This document shows positions 27,938-36,516 of a stretch of 64,000 bases of DNA, one piece after another. A model generated the notes under the pieces. It was not told the DNA's origin, did not search any database, and saw only the letters and a program-made list of their open reading frames with translations. Within the stretch, counting starts at the first letter, position 1. Every line of letters starts with the position of its first letter. Origin of the DNA: Cyanobacteria bacterium REEB459. GTDB taxonomy: Bacteria > Cyanobacteriota > Cyanobacteriia > Phormidesmidales > Phormidesmidaceae. The stretch is taken from contig JAGWXD010000001.1 in assembly GCA_018970085.1 (NCBI GenBank), positions 186,001-250,000 of the forward strand. The letters are read 5' to 3'. The position numbers and the translations under genes were made by a program.

Positions 27938-28420
27938 CTACTCCCGCGCCCCTCGGTTGGAAGGTGTAGCGAAGGCGGCCATTAAAAGACAGACAATGCC
28001 AATATTGATGCAAACATCTGCCACATTAAAAATCGGAAAGTGAATCAAACGAAAATCTAAGAAATCCACCACTTCTCCTGCCAGTAGCCGATCAAGGCCA
28101 TTGCCAAGGGCCCCGCCCAGAATTAAACCGTATCCTACCTGCTCCCATCGATTCACCAGCCTGGCCTTCAGACCCAGGGCAATTAACCCCAGGCTAACCG
28201 ACATAGACAGCCACTTCAACCATTCTCCATGGTGACTCAATAGACTAAAGGCGGCTCCCCGATTAGTGACGTAGGTGAGATGGAAGACTCCTGGCCAGAG
28301 GGCAATGGACGCAGGGGGGCGGGTAAGGGCAAGGCTGTGGGCGATGGAGAATTTGGTGAGTTGATCAAGACTTAGGCCGACAATCGCGGCTAGCCAGAAG
28401 AAATGGTTGCGAAGACCCAT
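27938..28420 (-). CDS. lspA: lipoprotein signal peptidase (signal peptidase II)
   Basis: Aspartyl protease in the inner membrane that cleaves prolipoprotein signal peptides after lipidation. Four hydrophobic segments; the catalytic aspartates are in GNGLDRLLAGEVVDF and FNVADVCINIG, with the expected NRGAAFSLL loop. About 160 residues from the ATG at 28420 (MGLRNHFFW); a GTG at 28441 in the same frame would overlap bioY by 17 bases and cannot be excluded. Probably cotranscribed with bioY. Confidence 0.95.
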   Translation of the reverse strand: MGLRNHFFWLAAIVGLSLDQLTKFSIAHSLALTRPPASIALWPGVFHLTYVTNRGAAFSLLSHHGEWLKWLSMSVSLGLIALGLKARLVNRWEQVGYGLILGGALGNGLDRLLAGEVVDFLDFRLIHFPIFNVADVCINIGIVCLLMAAFATPSNRGARE

Positions 28421-28424
28421 GGAT

Positions 28425-29042
28425 TTAGTAAAAAAGTGCACGCCTTAAGGCCAGAGATAGGACGGCTACGGCACAAACCAGCACCAGGTGGCCTGGCAAC
28501 AGCAGTATGGAGTAATTCCACACTAACTCCCCATAGGAGTTAGAAACCATCTTTAGCCAGCCTAGCAGGGAAGCGAGGGTGAGGTAAATAAACCCTGAGC
28601 TATGAATAATTGCCAGTCCACACAGACTACTGAGGGCCAGGTTCTCGAGCTTAGGCGGCCACAAAAAGGCCAGCTGGCCACACAACCAGCCGGCAGGAAT
28701 AAACCCCAGCAGGTAGCCAAAGCCGGGCTCTTGCACGTAGCTCAAGCCACCCCCCTGGGTGAAAATCGGCAGTTTGAAGGCCTGAAATAGGGCCAGGCCA
28801 AGCACCAGATAGGCAACCTGGGAGAGGGCGGCGGCGTTGCGCCCGCCGACGCAGGCGGTGAGCAGAACGGCCCCAACTTGAAAGCTCACTCCCAGGGAGA
28901 AAACAGTGGTACCAGATTGACTCCAGACCCAGGCAGGATTGACCGTAAAGGTTTCCATCCAGGTACCGAGAATGGTCAGCACCAGGCCGATGAGGGCCCA
29001 CAGTAGTTCAATCGGGGCCAGCAGGGGCGATCGCTTCTCCAT
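28425..29042 (-). CDS. bioY: biotin transporter BioY (ECF S-component)
   Basis: Membrane S-component that binds biotin in ECF transporters. Six hydrophobic segments; family motifs FSLGVSFQVGAVLLTA, the GGGLSYVQEPGFGYLLGF block and the C-terminal FLPGH-like LLPGHLVLV are visible. 205 residues. The ATG at 29042 has AGGAA nearby. It is followed by lspA on the same strand; the ECF module genes ecfA (15210) and ecfT (18912) are elsewhere in the window, which fits a shared 'group II' module. Confidence 0.92.
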   Translation of the reverse strand: MEKRSPLLAPIELLWALIGLVLTILGTWMETFTVNPAWVWSQSGTTVFSLGVSFQVGAVLLTACVGGRNAAALSQVAYLVLGLALFQAFKLPIFTQGGGLSYVQEPGFGYLLGFIPAGWLCGQLAFLWPPKLENLALSSLCGLAIIHSSGFIYLTLASLLGWLKMVSNSYGELVWNYSILLLPGHLVLVCAVAVLSLALRRALFY

Positions 29043-29217
29043 ACGTATTCCTATAGGTTTTCAACTACGTAATCGGTCATCAGGACCATCACCCCCCTTT
29101 GGCTGTTATCAACTGGCCCGGCTGGGCTGCGCCGGGCTGTACCTGAGCTGGATTTGTTTTCAGCCATTTAGGGTAACAGGTTTTACCTGGCGAGGCACAT
29201 CGCTACCCAGAAGTTTG

Positions 29218-30867
29218 CTAGCGATCGCCAGCCGGGACAGATAACCTAAACTGATAGAGGGATTGGCAGTCTAACTCGCCGGCACAGACTGGCTCTGGAA
29301 ACGAGAAGTGATTGAGCACATCGGGATGAATTTCCCCAAATTCTCCTACGATTTGTCCCTCCATCAGCACCATCGCTGAACGCCCACTAATGTAGTAAGG
29401 AGCCTGGCCAGGTACCAGGGTATAGGTGTAGCCCAGGGCCTTCAGTAGGGTTTGCATATAGGCCTTAGCCGTAGTGAATGAAGCCCGGGCATCGAGGCTA
29501 GCAAAACCCCAATGATAGCCTTCCAGCACCTGATCGCTAGCCTGTAACCGTATTACCTCCCCAATTTCGTAAATATTAATGGGCTTGGGAGCGTTGATAT
29601 TCCGGCTCAGAATCTCCAACAACCCCGCCAGCAGGGTAGGCCGGGTAGCGCTAAAGCTACGGCTTTTAGCATTACTGGTCTGTAGGTAGGGAAAGTGAAA
29701 GAGATCGAGGCGATCGGGGTCGGTAAGAATATAGCTTTTCACCTCCATTAAGCCCAGACGTTGGGCCAGATCTCCCACCCGCAGGCCAAACTGTTGCAGG
29801 GCTGCCGCCTTACCCAGGTGAAACTTGACCGCCAGGGGTTCGGCCTGTAGGCTGTCAATCCCCAGGGCCACCAGTAGGTCACCGGCAATATCAACCTGGC
29901 TAAAAATGTCAGTGCGATAGGTGGGAACGTAGATGACATCCTGGCCACTTACCTGCAAATCCATACGGGCCAGAATCGGGCCCAAACCAGTCTTAGGAAT
30001 GGCCGTGCCGATAATCTCATTGAGAAAGCGGGCAGAGAAGCTGACCGGACGACGCTCTAGAGAGGGGGTAACCAGGCTGTCGGCGGGAAAGTCAATGGCT
30101 ACGGTTTCTACCCGGGCGCCGGTGTCTAAAAAGTTGTGGGCCAAAATATTGATGGTTTCCATCACAGTTTGGGACCGAATACCCGTCACATCAATGAATA
30201 GATCTCTGGTATCGGGGGTGATTTCTCCAACCCCGGCAGCATTGATGATGGGCGGCATGGAGAGCACCTGGCCGTCCTGGTCCCGTAAAACTAGAGCTAC
30301 ATCTTCTACGGGCAGGGTATGGTGGTAAAGCTGACCCGCCGGATGCTGGGATAGAATTTGGCCAGCGGTCATGGCTTCCCTAGCCTGTAGCGGGGTAAAG
30401 ACAATTTCTTCCTGGGGCTGGGCGGCGTAGGTGAGATCGCCGACAATCTGCTTCAGGTCGTAAACCCCAATGGCAATTTTTTGTCGTTGCCGACCAAAGG
30501 TTTGGGTCACTTTTTCTTGAAACTGGATCAATACCTCCAGACCGCCATCGGCTAAATGGGCCTGGCGTACCACCAGGGCGGCAATGTAGGGGCGCAGGGG
30601 TTGGACTGACGGGGATACTCTAATCCGCCGACCGGAGGGGGCAAGGCGGGGGGGCAGGGACCGTGGTTTGCCATTATAAATATTAATGGCCCGGGTAAAA
30701 CCCTCCGCTGCCAGTAAGTCGGGACGTTCAGCCGTCACCTCCACCTCCAGGTCTGATCCCCTTAAGGTGGCCTCTAGCCCATAGTCAAAGGCCTGGGCCT
30801 CGAGATCGACTGGGGCTGTAGAGGTTAGGCGTTGTAGGTAAGCCAGGGGAAAGGTGACGGTGGGCAT
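29218..30867 (-). CDS. pheT: archaeal/eukaryotic-type phenylalanyl-tRNA synthetase beta subunit, orphan
   Basis: 549 residues, the length of archaeal PheT and much shorter than bacterial PheT (about 800). Order: N-terminal VEVTAERPDLLAAEGFTRAI; B3/B4 editing domain with RPYIAALVVR, LIQFQEKVTQTFGR, KIAIGVYDL, MPPIINAAGVGEI and DLFIDVTG; a B5-like domain; a C-terminal catalytic-like module with RPTLLAGLLEILSRN, GRSAMV and GEFGEIHPDVL. No tRNA-anticodon or tRNA-binding extension of the bacterial beta type. The editing-site Asp/Thr of archaeal enzymes (FIDVTG) are kept. No pheS is near; it follows smc by 31 bases on the same strand. Possible roles: second PheRS beta, trans-editing of Tyr-tRNA(Phe), or a different ligase-related function. 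Confidence 0.88.
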   Translation of the reverse strand: MPTVTFPLAYLQRLTSTAPVDLEAQAFDYGLEATLRGSDLEVEVTAERPDLLAAEGFTRAINIYNGKPRSLPPRLAPSGRRIRVSPSVQPLRPYIAALVVRQAHLADGGLEVLIQFQEKVTQTFGRQRQKIAIGVYDLKQIVGDLTYAAQPQEEIVFTPLQAREAMTAGQILSQHPAGQLYHHTLPVEDVALVLRDQDGQVLSMPPIINAAGVGEITPDTRDLFIDVTGIRSQTVMETINILAHNFLDTGARVETVAIDFPADSLVTPSLERRPVSFSARFLNEIIGTAIPKTGLGPILARMDLQVSGQDVIYVPTYRTDIFSQVDIAGDLLVALGIDSLQAEPLAVKFHLGKAAALQQFGLRVGDLAQRLGLMEVKSYILTDPDRLDLFHFPYLQTSNAKSRSFSATRPTLLAGLLEILSRNINAPKPINIYEIGEVIRLQASDQVLEGYHWGFASLDARASFTTAKAYMQTLLKALGYTYTLVPGQAPYYISGRSAMVLMEGQIVGEFGEIHPDVLNHFSFPEPVCAGELDCQSLYQFRLSVPAGDR

Positions 30868-30898
30868 GACAGAGGGTACTAAAGGGTGCTCATTCCCA

Positions 30899-33800
30899 CT
30901 ATAGGGTAGCGCTTTGGGCTTCCAGGTCGATCCCCAGTACCTGGGTATAGGCTCCCCGCGCCTGGGTCACCCCAATGGTGCGCTGGGAGGCTTCAATCAT
31001 CGGGCGTCGCAGACTCACCACAATAAACTGAGCCTGCTCAGCCTGCCGCTTAATCATGCGGGATAGCCGTTCCACATTGGCCCCATCCAAGAACATATCC
31101 ACTTCGTCAAAGGCATAGAAGGGGGAGGGACGGTACCGTTGTAGGGCAAAGATGAAGCTCAGGGCGGTAAGGGATTTTTCTCCCCCCGACATCGAGGCCA
31201 GTCGCCGGACGGGCTTACCCTTGGGGTGGGCGACTAGATTGAGACCGCCGTTAAAGGGATCTTCGGGGTCTTCTAGCTGCAGGTGACCGTCCCCATCGGA
31301 GAGTTCCGCAAAGATGGTTTGGAAGTTTTCGTTGACGGCGTCGTAGGCCTCCTGGAAGGCATTGCGCCGCAAGGTGGTAAAGGTTTCTACCCGTAGCAGG
31401 AGTTCGGTACGTTCTTCCTCCAGGGTGGCCAGTTTCTGACTGAGATCCCCCAAACGCTCTTCCGTACGCTGGTATTCCTCCAGGGCCAGCATGTTAACGG
31501 GCTCCATGGCCTCCAGGCGGCGTTGTAGCGATCGCAGTTCCTTGCGTAGCTCCTCCAGATCGAGGTCCACCGGTAGCTCGGGCAGCGGATCGGGGAGGTC
31601 GGCGGTCTGAGCCTCCATCTGGGCCTGGGCCTCTAGCAATTGCTGCTGACGCTCCTTCTGGGTATCTAAAAGTTTTTGCCGCTGCCACTCCTGCTGTTGG
31701 GTTTGGGTGCGTTGCTCCCGCAGACGTTGCTCCAGCCCATCGCGACTGGCCTTTTCCGCCGCCAGGGTTTGATCCAACTGGGCCATTGATTGCCGCAGTT
31801 GGTCAATTTCCTGGTTCAGGGCCACCTGTTGCTGTTTAGTTTGGCCCAACTGCTCAGCGTGGCTACTCTGTTGCTGTTGCAGGGTCAGGATAGCCTGTTT
31901 GGCTTGCTGAATCATCAGTTCAGCCTGTTGCTGTTGGGTTTGGTGGGTCTGGACCTGGCGTTCTGCCGCCTGTAGGCGGGCTTGGGCCTGAGCCAGGTCC
32001 TGCTCTGCCTGGGTGACAGCGGCCTGGGCGGTCTGCCATTCACTGTGGGTTTGGGACTGCTCCAGGGCGGCCAAAGTCGACCGCTGGACGGCAATTTCCT
32101 CTTCCTGCAGGGGTAGGGTGGCGGCTAGCGCTTGTAAGCGGGCCTGGGTCTGGTTGAGTTCTTGCTGCGCCTGATCTAACTGGGTGCTAATCTGACTGCG
32201 GCGTTCTGTCAATTGCTGGTGCTGAGATTGCTGCTGTTGTCCCTGGAGTTGTAGCTCCCGGTGCTGCTGACGCTGGCTAATCAGGTCCTGCCCCAGGGTT
32301 TGTAGGGTAGTGGTAATCTCCCCTAGAGTGCGATCGCAACGTTCCAGCATAGCCTCGATTTCCCCCAGACGCTGGCGCAGAGCCTGGGCTTCAACCGATT
32401 CTGCGGGCTCTACCGTGCCAAAGTGGAGGCTTCCCGATCTCTGGGAGAGGGTTCCACCGGTCATTGCGCCACTGGTTTCCAGAACTTCCCCCGCCAGGGT
32501 GACCATACGAAACTGGCCGAGGTGCTGGCGGGCGGTTTCCAAATTATCAAAAACGGCGGTGCTGCCAAAGGTATAGGCAAAAATATCGCGATGGCGGGGG
32601 TCGCAATCAATCAGGTTGACCGCATAGTCGAGGAAGCCATCGGGGCGCTGCCAGGCCGGCAAGGGAGTAAACTGGGGTGCCCGAATCTTATTTAGGGGTA
32701 GAAAGGTAATCCGACCAGCCCGCCGTTGCTTAAGGAATTCAATGCCCTGGGCCGCCACCCGATCGCTATCTACCACCAGGTAACCCAACCGGGCTCCCGC
32801 CGCCACCTCTAGAGCCACCTGATAGCGCGGATCAACCTTACCCAACTGGGCCACCAAGCCGTCAATGCCCCGTAAGCCGCTATCAATGAGTAGTTTGGTC
32901 GCCTGGGTCCCCTGGCTTTCCTCCACGGCTTGGGCCTGGGCCTCGAGGCGATCCAGCTGGCGCTGTTTATCCCGTTGCTCTTTCTGTAGGCGAATTTGGG
33001 TGTCGCGCTGAACCGCCAGTTCCGCCTCAGCCGCCGTGATTCTGGCGACGGTATCTTGAATTGCCGTTTCCATCGCAGCCAACTGAGCCGGGATAGCTGA
33101 GGCCTCTTCAGGGGCCGTTTCCCCACCCAGGGTCTGGAGTTGATCCTGCTGGGTTTGAATTTGCTGCTGTAACTGATGCAACCGCTCCTGCAGGCGAATT
33201 TGCTCCGATCTCTGGGGTTCGATGGCCCTCACCAGTGCCTCTAAATCATGGCGAAGTTGGGCCTGTTGTTGTACCCAGGCCTGGGAGGTAGCGGCAATGG
33301 CACTGGTGGCCTGGCGACGGTCCTCCAGATCCTGCTGTAGCCGATCGCGGGTGGTGGTGAGGCTCACCAGTTCCGTACTGGTTTGGATAGCCAGCTGGCG
33401 CTCCAATTTAGCCCGCTCCTGTTGGTGCTGCTGGAGGGCGATTTCCGTATCCCGCAACTGAGCCGCAATCTGATTGGCGACTTGACGGGTATCCTGTTCC
33501 TGGCGCTGCAACTGGCGGAGCTCAGCTTCCTGGGTAGCCACCTGAGATTGCAATGCCAGGTACTCCTCTTCTCCCATGGCCTTAATGCGGCTGTTGAGTT
33601 CCGCCAGTTCGGACTCCAGGGCGGTCAGGGCCGACTGCCCGGCTGCGATCGCCTGGGCCAATTCTACGGCTTCTGTTTCCCCCGCCGCCAAGGCCTGCCG
33701 CAGAGCCGCGATCTCCTGCTCCTGCTGACGCCACAGCAGCACCCCTTCCCATTGACTCTTGGTTTGAAAGACCGCCTTAAGGTGCTGATACTTCTCAGCC

Positions 33801-34552
33801 TTTTGCCGATCCTGGGCCAGTTTTTCCAGTTGGGTTTGCAGTTCCCGTTCCACAATGCGAAAGCGATCTTCGTGGTCCCTGACCGCCTCTAGCTTGCCCC
33901 TGGCCTGCTCAATTTTGCGATCGAAGGCCGCCACCCCAGCTAGCTCATCAATGATTTCTCGACGCTCCCGGGAATTCATCGAAATAATGCCGGTGACGTC
34001 CCCCTGGAGGACCACATTATAGCCCTCGGGATAAATATGAAAACGTTGCAACTGATCGTGCAGGTCGTTGAGGGTACAGGGTTCGCCGTTGATGGAGTAA
34101 TTAGAGGTATAGGTACCCTGACTGGTGACGCGGAGTCGCCGGGTCACACTCCATTCCCGCGGTAGGGGCAAAGGGACCACCTTGTTTTTCAGACTGGGGT
34201 TAACCGTTGCCTCCAGACCAGCATCATCTATCCTGGCATCCACCCCGCCATCCTGCTCCAGAGCAGGCAGCATCAGTTCAGGGGCGACATCACTGAGGTC
34301 AAAGGTAACGGTGACACTGGCCTCTGAGGTGGATTTACGCCCAATCTGATTTTGATTCACCAGATCGGGCAACCGCTCTGCCCGCATGCCCTTAGAACTG
34401 GCCAGCCCCAGACCAAACAATAGAGCATCTAAAATATTAGACTTACCCGACCCGTTAGGGCCAGATATGACAGTAAACCCAGGCAATAGAGGAACCTGGG
34501 TCGTACCACCAAAGGATTTAAAGTGAGACAACTCAACGCGCTTAATGTGCAC
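30899..34552 (-). CDS. smc: chromosome segregation ATPase SMC
   Basis: Condensin ATPase, 1217 residues. Head: Walker A GPNGSGKSNILDALLF (31-46). Two long Gln/Glu-rich coiled coils flank the hinge (about 545-690, GIDGLVAQLGKVDPRY ... MTGGTLSQR). C-terminal head: signature MSGGEKSLTALSF, Walker B YAFDEVDMFLDG and the D-loop that follows. Start GTG at 34552 gives the usual MHIKRVELSHFKSFGG. The C-terminal coil has unusually many Gln runs. The archaeal-type pheT lies directly downstream; scpA/scpB are not in the window. Confidence 0.97.
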   Translation of the reverse strand: MHIKRVELSHFKSFGGTTQVPLLPGFTVISGPNGSGKSNILDALLFGLGLASSKGMRAERLPDLVNQNQIGRKSTSEASVTVTFDLSDVAPELMLPALEQDGGVDARIDDAGLEATVNPSLKNKVVPLPLPREWSVTRRLRVTSQGTYTSNYSINGEPCTLNDLHDQLQRFHIYPEGYNVVLQGDVTGIISMNSRERREIIDELAGVAAFDRKIEQARGKLEAVRDHEDRFRIVERELQTQLEKLAQDRQKAEKYQHLKAVFQTKSQWEGVLLWRQQEQEIAALRQALAAGETEAVELAQAIAAGQSALTALESELAELNSRIKAMGEEEYLALQSQVATQEAELRQLQRQEQDTRQVANQIAAQLRDTEIALQQHQQERAKLERQLAIQTSTELVSLTTTRDRLQQDLEDRRQATSAIAATSQAWVQQQAQLRHDLEALVRAIEPQRSEQIRLQERLHQLQQQIQTQQDQLQTLGGETAPEEASAIPAQLAAMETAIQDTVARITAAEAELAVQRDTQIRLQKEQRDKQRQLDRLEAQAQAVEESQGTQATKLLIDSGLRGIDGLVAQLGKVDPRYQVALEVAAGARLGYLVVDSDRVAAQGIEFLKQRRAGRITFLPLNKIRAPQFTPLPAWQRPDGFLDYAVNLIDCDPRHRDIFAYTFGSTAVFDNLETARQHLGQFRMVTLAGEVLETSGAMTGGTLSQRSGSLHFGTVEPAESVEAQALRQRLGEIEAMLERCDRTLGEITTTLQTLGQDLISQRQQHRELQLQGQQQQSQHQQLTERRSQISTQLDQAQQELNQTQARLQALAATLPLQEEEIAVQRSTLAALEQSQTHSEWQTAQAAVTQAEQDLAQAQARLQAAERQVQTHQTQQQQAELMIQQAKQAILTLQQQQSSHAEQLGQTKQQQVALNQEIDQLRQSMAQLDQTLAAEKASRDGLEQRLREQRTQTQQQEWQRQKLLDTQKERQQQLLEAQAQMEAQTADLPDPLPELPVDLDLEELRKELRSLQRRLEAMEPVNMLALEEYQRTEERLGDLSQKLATLEEERTELLLRVETFTTLRRNAFQEAYDAVNENFQTIFAELSDGDGHLQLEDPEDPFNGGLNLVAHPKGKPVRRLASMSGGEKSLTALSFIFALQRYRPSPFYAFDEVDMFLDGANVERLSRMIKRQAEQAQFIVVSLRRPMIEASQRTIGVTQARGAYTQVLGIDLEAQSATL

Positions 34553-34732
34553 TGGCTGGCCATGCCTCGGACATAAAACAGGCGTACTATAAAGCTAACA
34601 TACTTTGATCGGAGTGGGGATCAAAATTAATACCATGACGCTTTTCAAGTTACTGCCGCCCTAGTTTAGTGCAAATGCCAAAAAATGGTTAGCCCTGACA
34701 GAAAAAAATCATCAACAACCGTTGGCACCGGG

Positions 34733-35743
34733 TTAGGGAAACATCAAGCTCAGAGTGCCCTCGTCGCCATCGAGGCAGGCCATAGTGCCCAGGGGTAGGG
34801 CGGCATTGTCACCATCATGGCCAAAGGGTAGGGCCGAAACAATGGGAATACCCAGGTCCGTGAGGCGATCTCGCAGAACTGCGGCCACAGAAAAACTGTC
34901 TGCCCCCGGAGGCGGGTCACAGCGGCTAAAACGCCCCAGGGCAACGCCAGCCACCCCCTGCAGGTACCCCCCCAGCCGCCAATGGGTGAGCAGGCGATCG
35001 ATGCGGTAAGGGGCTTCGGTGACATCTTCCAAAGCCAGAATCACCCCCTCCAGATGGGGCTGATGGGCCGTGCATAGAAGGTGGGTGGCTACGGTCAGGT
35101 TGGCCGCTAAGAGGGGAGCCGTCACCCTACCGCCGCCCCACCCCAGCCCTTGCAAAGGCGGCAAGGGCTGGCCCGTGACTAAAGCCAGCAGGCGCTGTTG
35201 AGCCCAGGGGGGCTCTAATCCCAGGGTGGTCAGAAGGGGGCCATGGACCCCGACCGTACGGCGTTGTCGCATCAGGCTCCATAGCAGGCTGGTAATATCG
35301 GAAAACCCAATGATCCAGGGAGTGTCAACGGCCTCTGGCCAGACCCAGTCCTCCAGTAATCGGCTGCCGCCGTAGCCCCCCCGGGCGCAGAGAATACCGC
35401 GACAATCGGCTGCCATCAGGGCGTCGGTGAGCTGGCGGCGGCGTTGATCATCGGTCCCCGCCAGGTAGCCCCAACGGCGGTCTAGGGAGGCCGGTACCAC
35501 CACCTCAAAGCCCCAGTTTCGCCAGCAAGCGATGCCCTGGTGCAGCCTTTCTGGCTCTCGCAAAGCACCGCTGGGGGCAATCACATAGAGGCGATCTCCG
35601 GGCTGTAGCCAGCGAGGATAGATCACCCTGCTGCCCGGGCTAGAAGCTGGTGCCCCTGCCCCCTGGTTATGTTGCTGATGCCCGGGTTTACCCATATCGT
35701 TGCGATGCTGACTGACTACACTTGATAGCATGATCCATGCCAT
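34733..35743 (-). CDS. LD-carboxypeptidase, S66 family
   Basis: Serine peptidase family S66 (LdcA / microcin-C7-resistance MccF fold), normally recycling murein tetrapeptides by removing the terminal D-Ala. Motifs: GDRLYVIAPSGAL, ARGGYGGSRLLE, nucleophile in GFSDITSLL, HGPLLTTL, catalytic Glu in ALEDVTEAPYRIDRLL, and the C-terminal catalytic His in PFGHDGDNAALPLG. About 336 residues. The first 30-40 residues are not conserved; ATG at 35743 or 35695 may be the start. A second S66 gene lies at 57289. Confidence 0.88.
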   Translation of the reverse strand: MAWIMLSSVVSQHRNDMGKPGHQQHNQGAGAPASSPGSRVIYPRWLQPGDRLYVIAPSGALREPERLHQGIACWRNWGFEVVVPASLDRRWGYLAGTDDQRRRQLTDALMAADCRGILCARGGYGGSRLLEDWVWPEAVDTPWIIGFSDITSLLWSLMRQRRTVGVHGPLLTTLGLEPPWAQQRLLALVTGQPLPPLQGLGWGGGRVTAPLLAANLTVATHLLCTAHQPHLEGVILALEDVTEAPYRIDRLLTHWRLGGYLQGVAGVALGRFSRCDPPPGADSFSVAAVLRDRLTDLGIPIVSALPFGHDGDNAALPLGTMACLDGDEGTLSLMFP

Positions 35744-35775
35744 GATCTTCAAGATTGTCTAGGCAGGTGGGCAGG

Positions 35776-36447
35776 ATGGCGATTATACGAGTACGACAGC
35801 ACGTTAATCCCCTGGGGGAGAAATATCAGCGCCCCGTCCAGCCTCCCCCCTGGGCAGCCATCTACGGCGAGCTGCACCAGCCTCTCCATGTAGATATTGG
35901 CTGCGGTAAAGGCATTTTTCTATTGCAGATGGCAGCCCTATATCCAAACTGGAATTTTCTTGGTTTAGAGATTCGCCAACCCCTGGTAGACCAGGCCCTG
36001 GGGCGCGGCCCAAGGGCTGGCCTGACTAATCTGCATTTTCTATTTTGTAATGCCAATCTAGCCTTTCGCTCCCTGATGGCCAGCTGGCCATCGCCCCAAC
36101 CGCTGCGTAGGGTTTCAATTCAATTTCCCGATCCCTGGTTTAAGCAACGACACCACAAACGGCGGGTCTTACAGCCAGCCCTGGTGGAGGACCTGGCGAC
36201 GTTTTTACCGGCCGGCGGTGAGGTGGTGATCCAGTCCGATGTGGAGGCGGTAGCCCGACACATGCGCGATCGCCTAGTCGAGTTCCCCGGCTTTACCCCA
36301 TCCTCTCCAGGCTGGCTGGCCGAGAGTCCCTTTCCAGCCCAAACCGACCGGGAGCGGGTCACCCTGGAGCAGGGATTAACGGTTTACCGAGCCCGCTTTA
36401 TCAGGTCTTGCCTCCCCGAGCAAGGGAGTTACGGCCAGCTAATTTAG
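35776..36447 (+). CDS. trmB: tRNA (guanine46-N7)-methyltransferase
   Basis: Makes m7G46 in the tRNA variable loop. VDIGCGKGIFLLQMA (SAM motif I), NFLGLEIR, the family signature QFPDPWFKQRHHKRR and a C-terminal TDRE block are present. 223 residues from ATG 35776 (MAIIRVRQHVNPL); the in-frame TTG at 35755 adds a short non-conserved leader. It is divergent from the S66 peptidase. Confidence 0.96.
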   Translation: MAIIRVRQHVNPLGEKYQRPVQPPPWAAIYGELHQPLHVDIGCGKGIFLLQMAALYPNWNFLGLEIRQPLVDQALGRGPRAGLTNLHFLFCNANLAFRSLMASWPSPQPLRRVSIQFPDPWFKQRHHKRRVLQPALVEDLATFLPAGGEVVIQSDVEAVARHMRDRLVEFPGFTPSSPGWLAESPFPAQTDRERVTLEQGLTVYRARFIRSCLPEQGSYGQLI

Positions 36448-36516
36448 GGGCCAATAGCCCACCCGGGCGATGTTAAGTTTGGCTATGATAGGATTTACAA
36501 AAATTATAGAACTGCC

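Noticed and set aside
33383-33892. Long open frame (169 codons) antisense to smc
   Set aside because: It is a by-product of the Gln/Leu-rich coiled-coil coding on the other strand; the product has no protein-like features.
34680-34732. Terminator for the S66 gene on the minus strand (run of seven T)
   Set aside because: The only stem before the T-run is about 4 bp; too weak to call.
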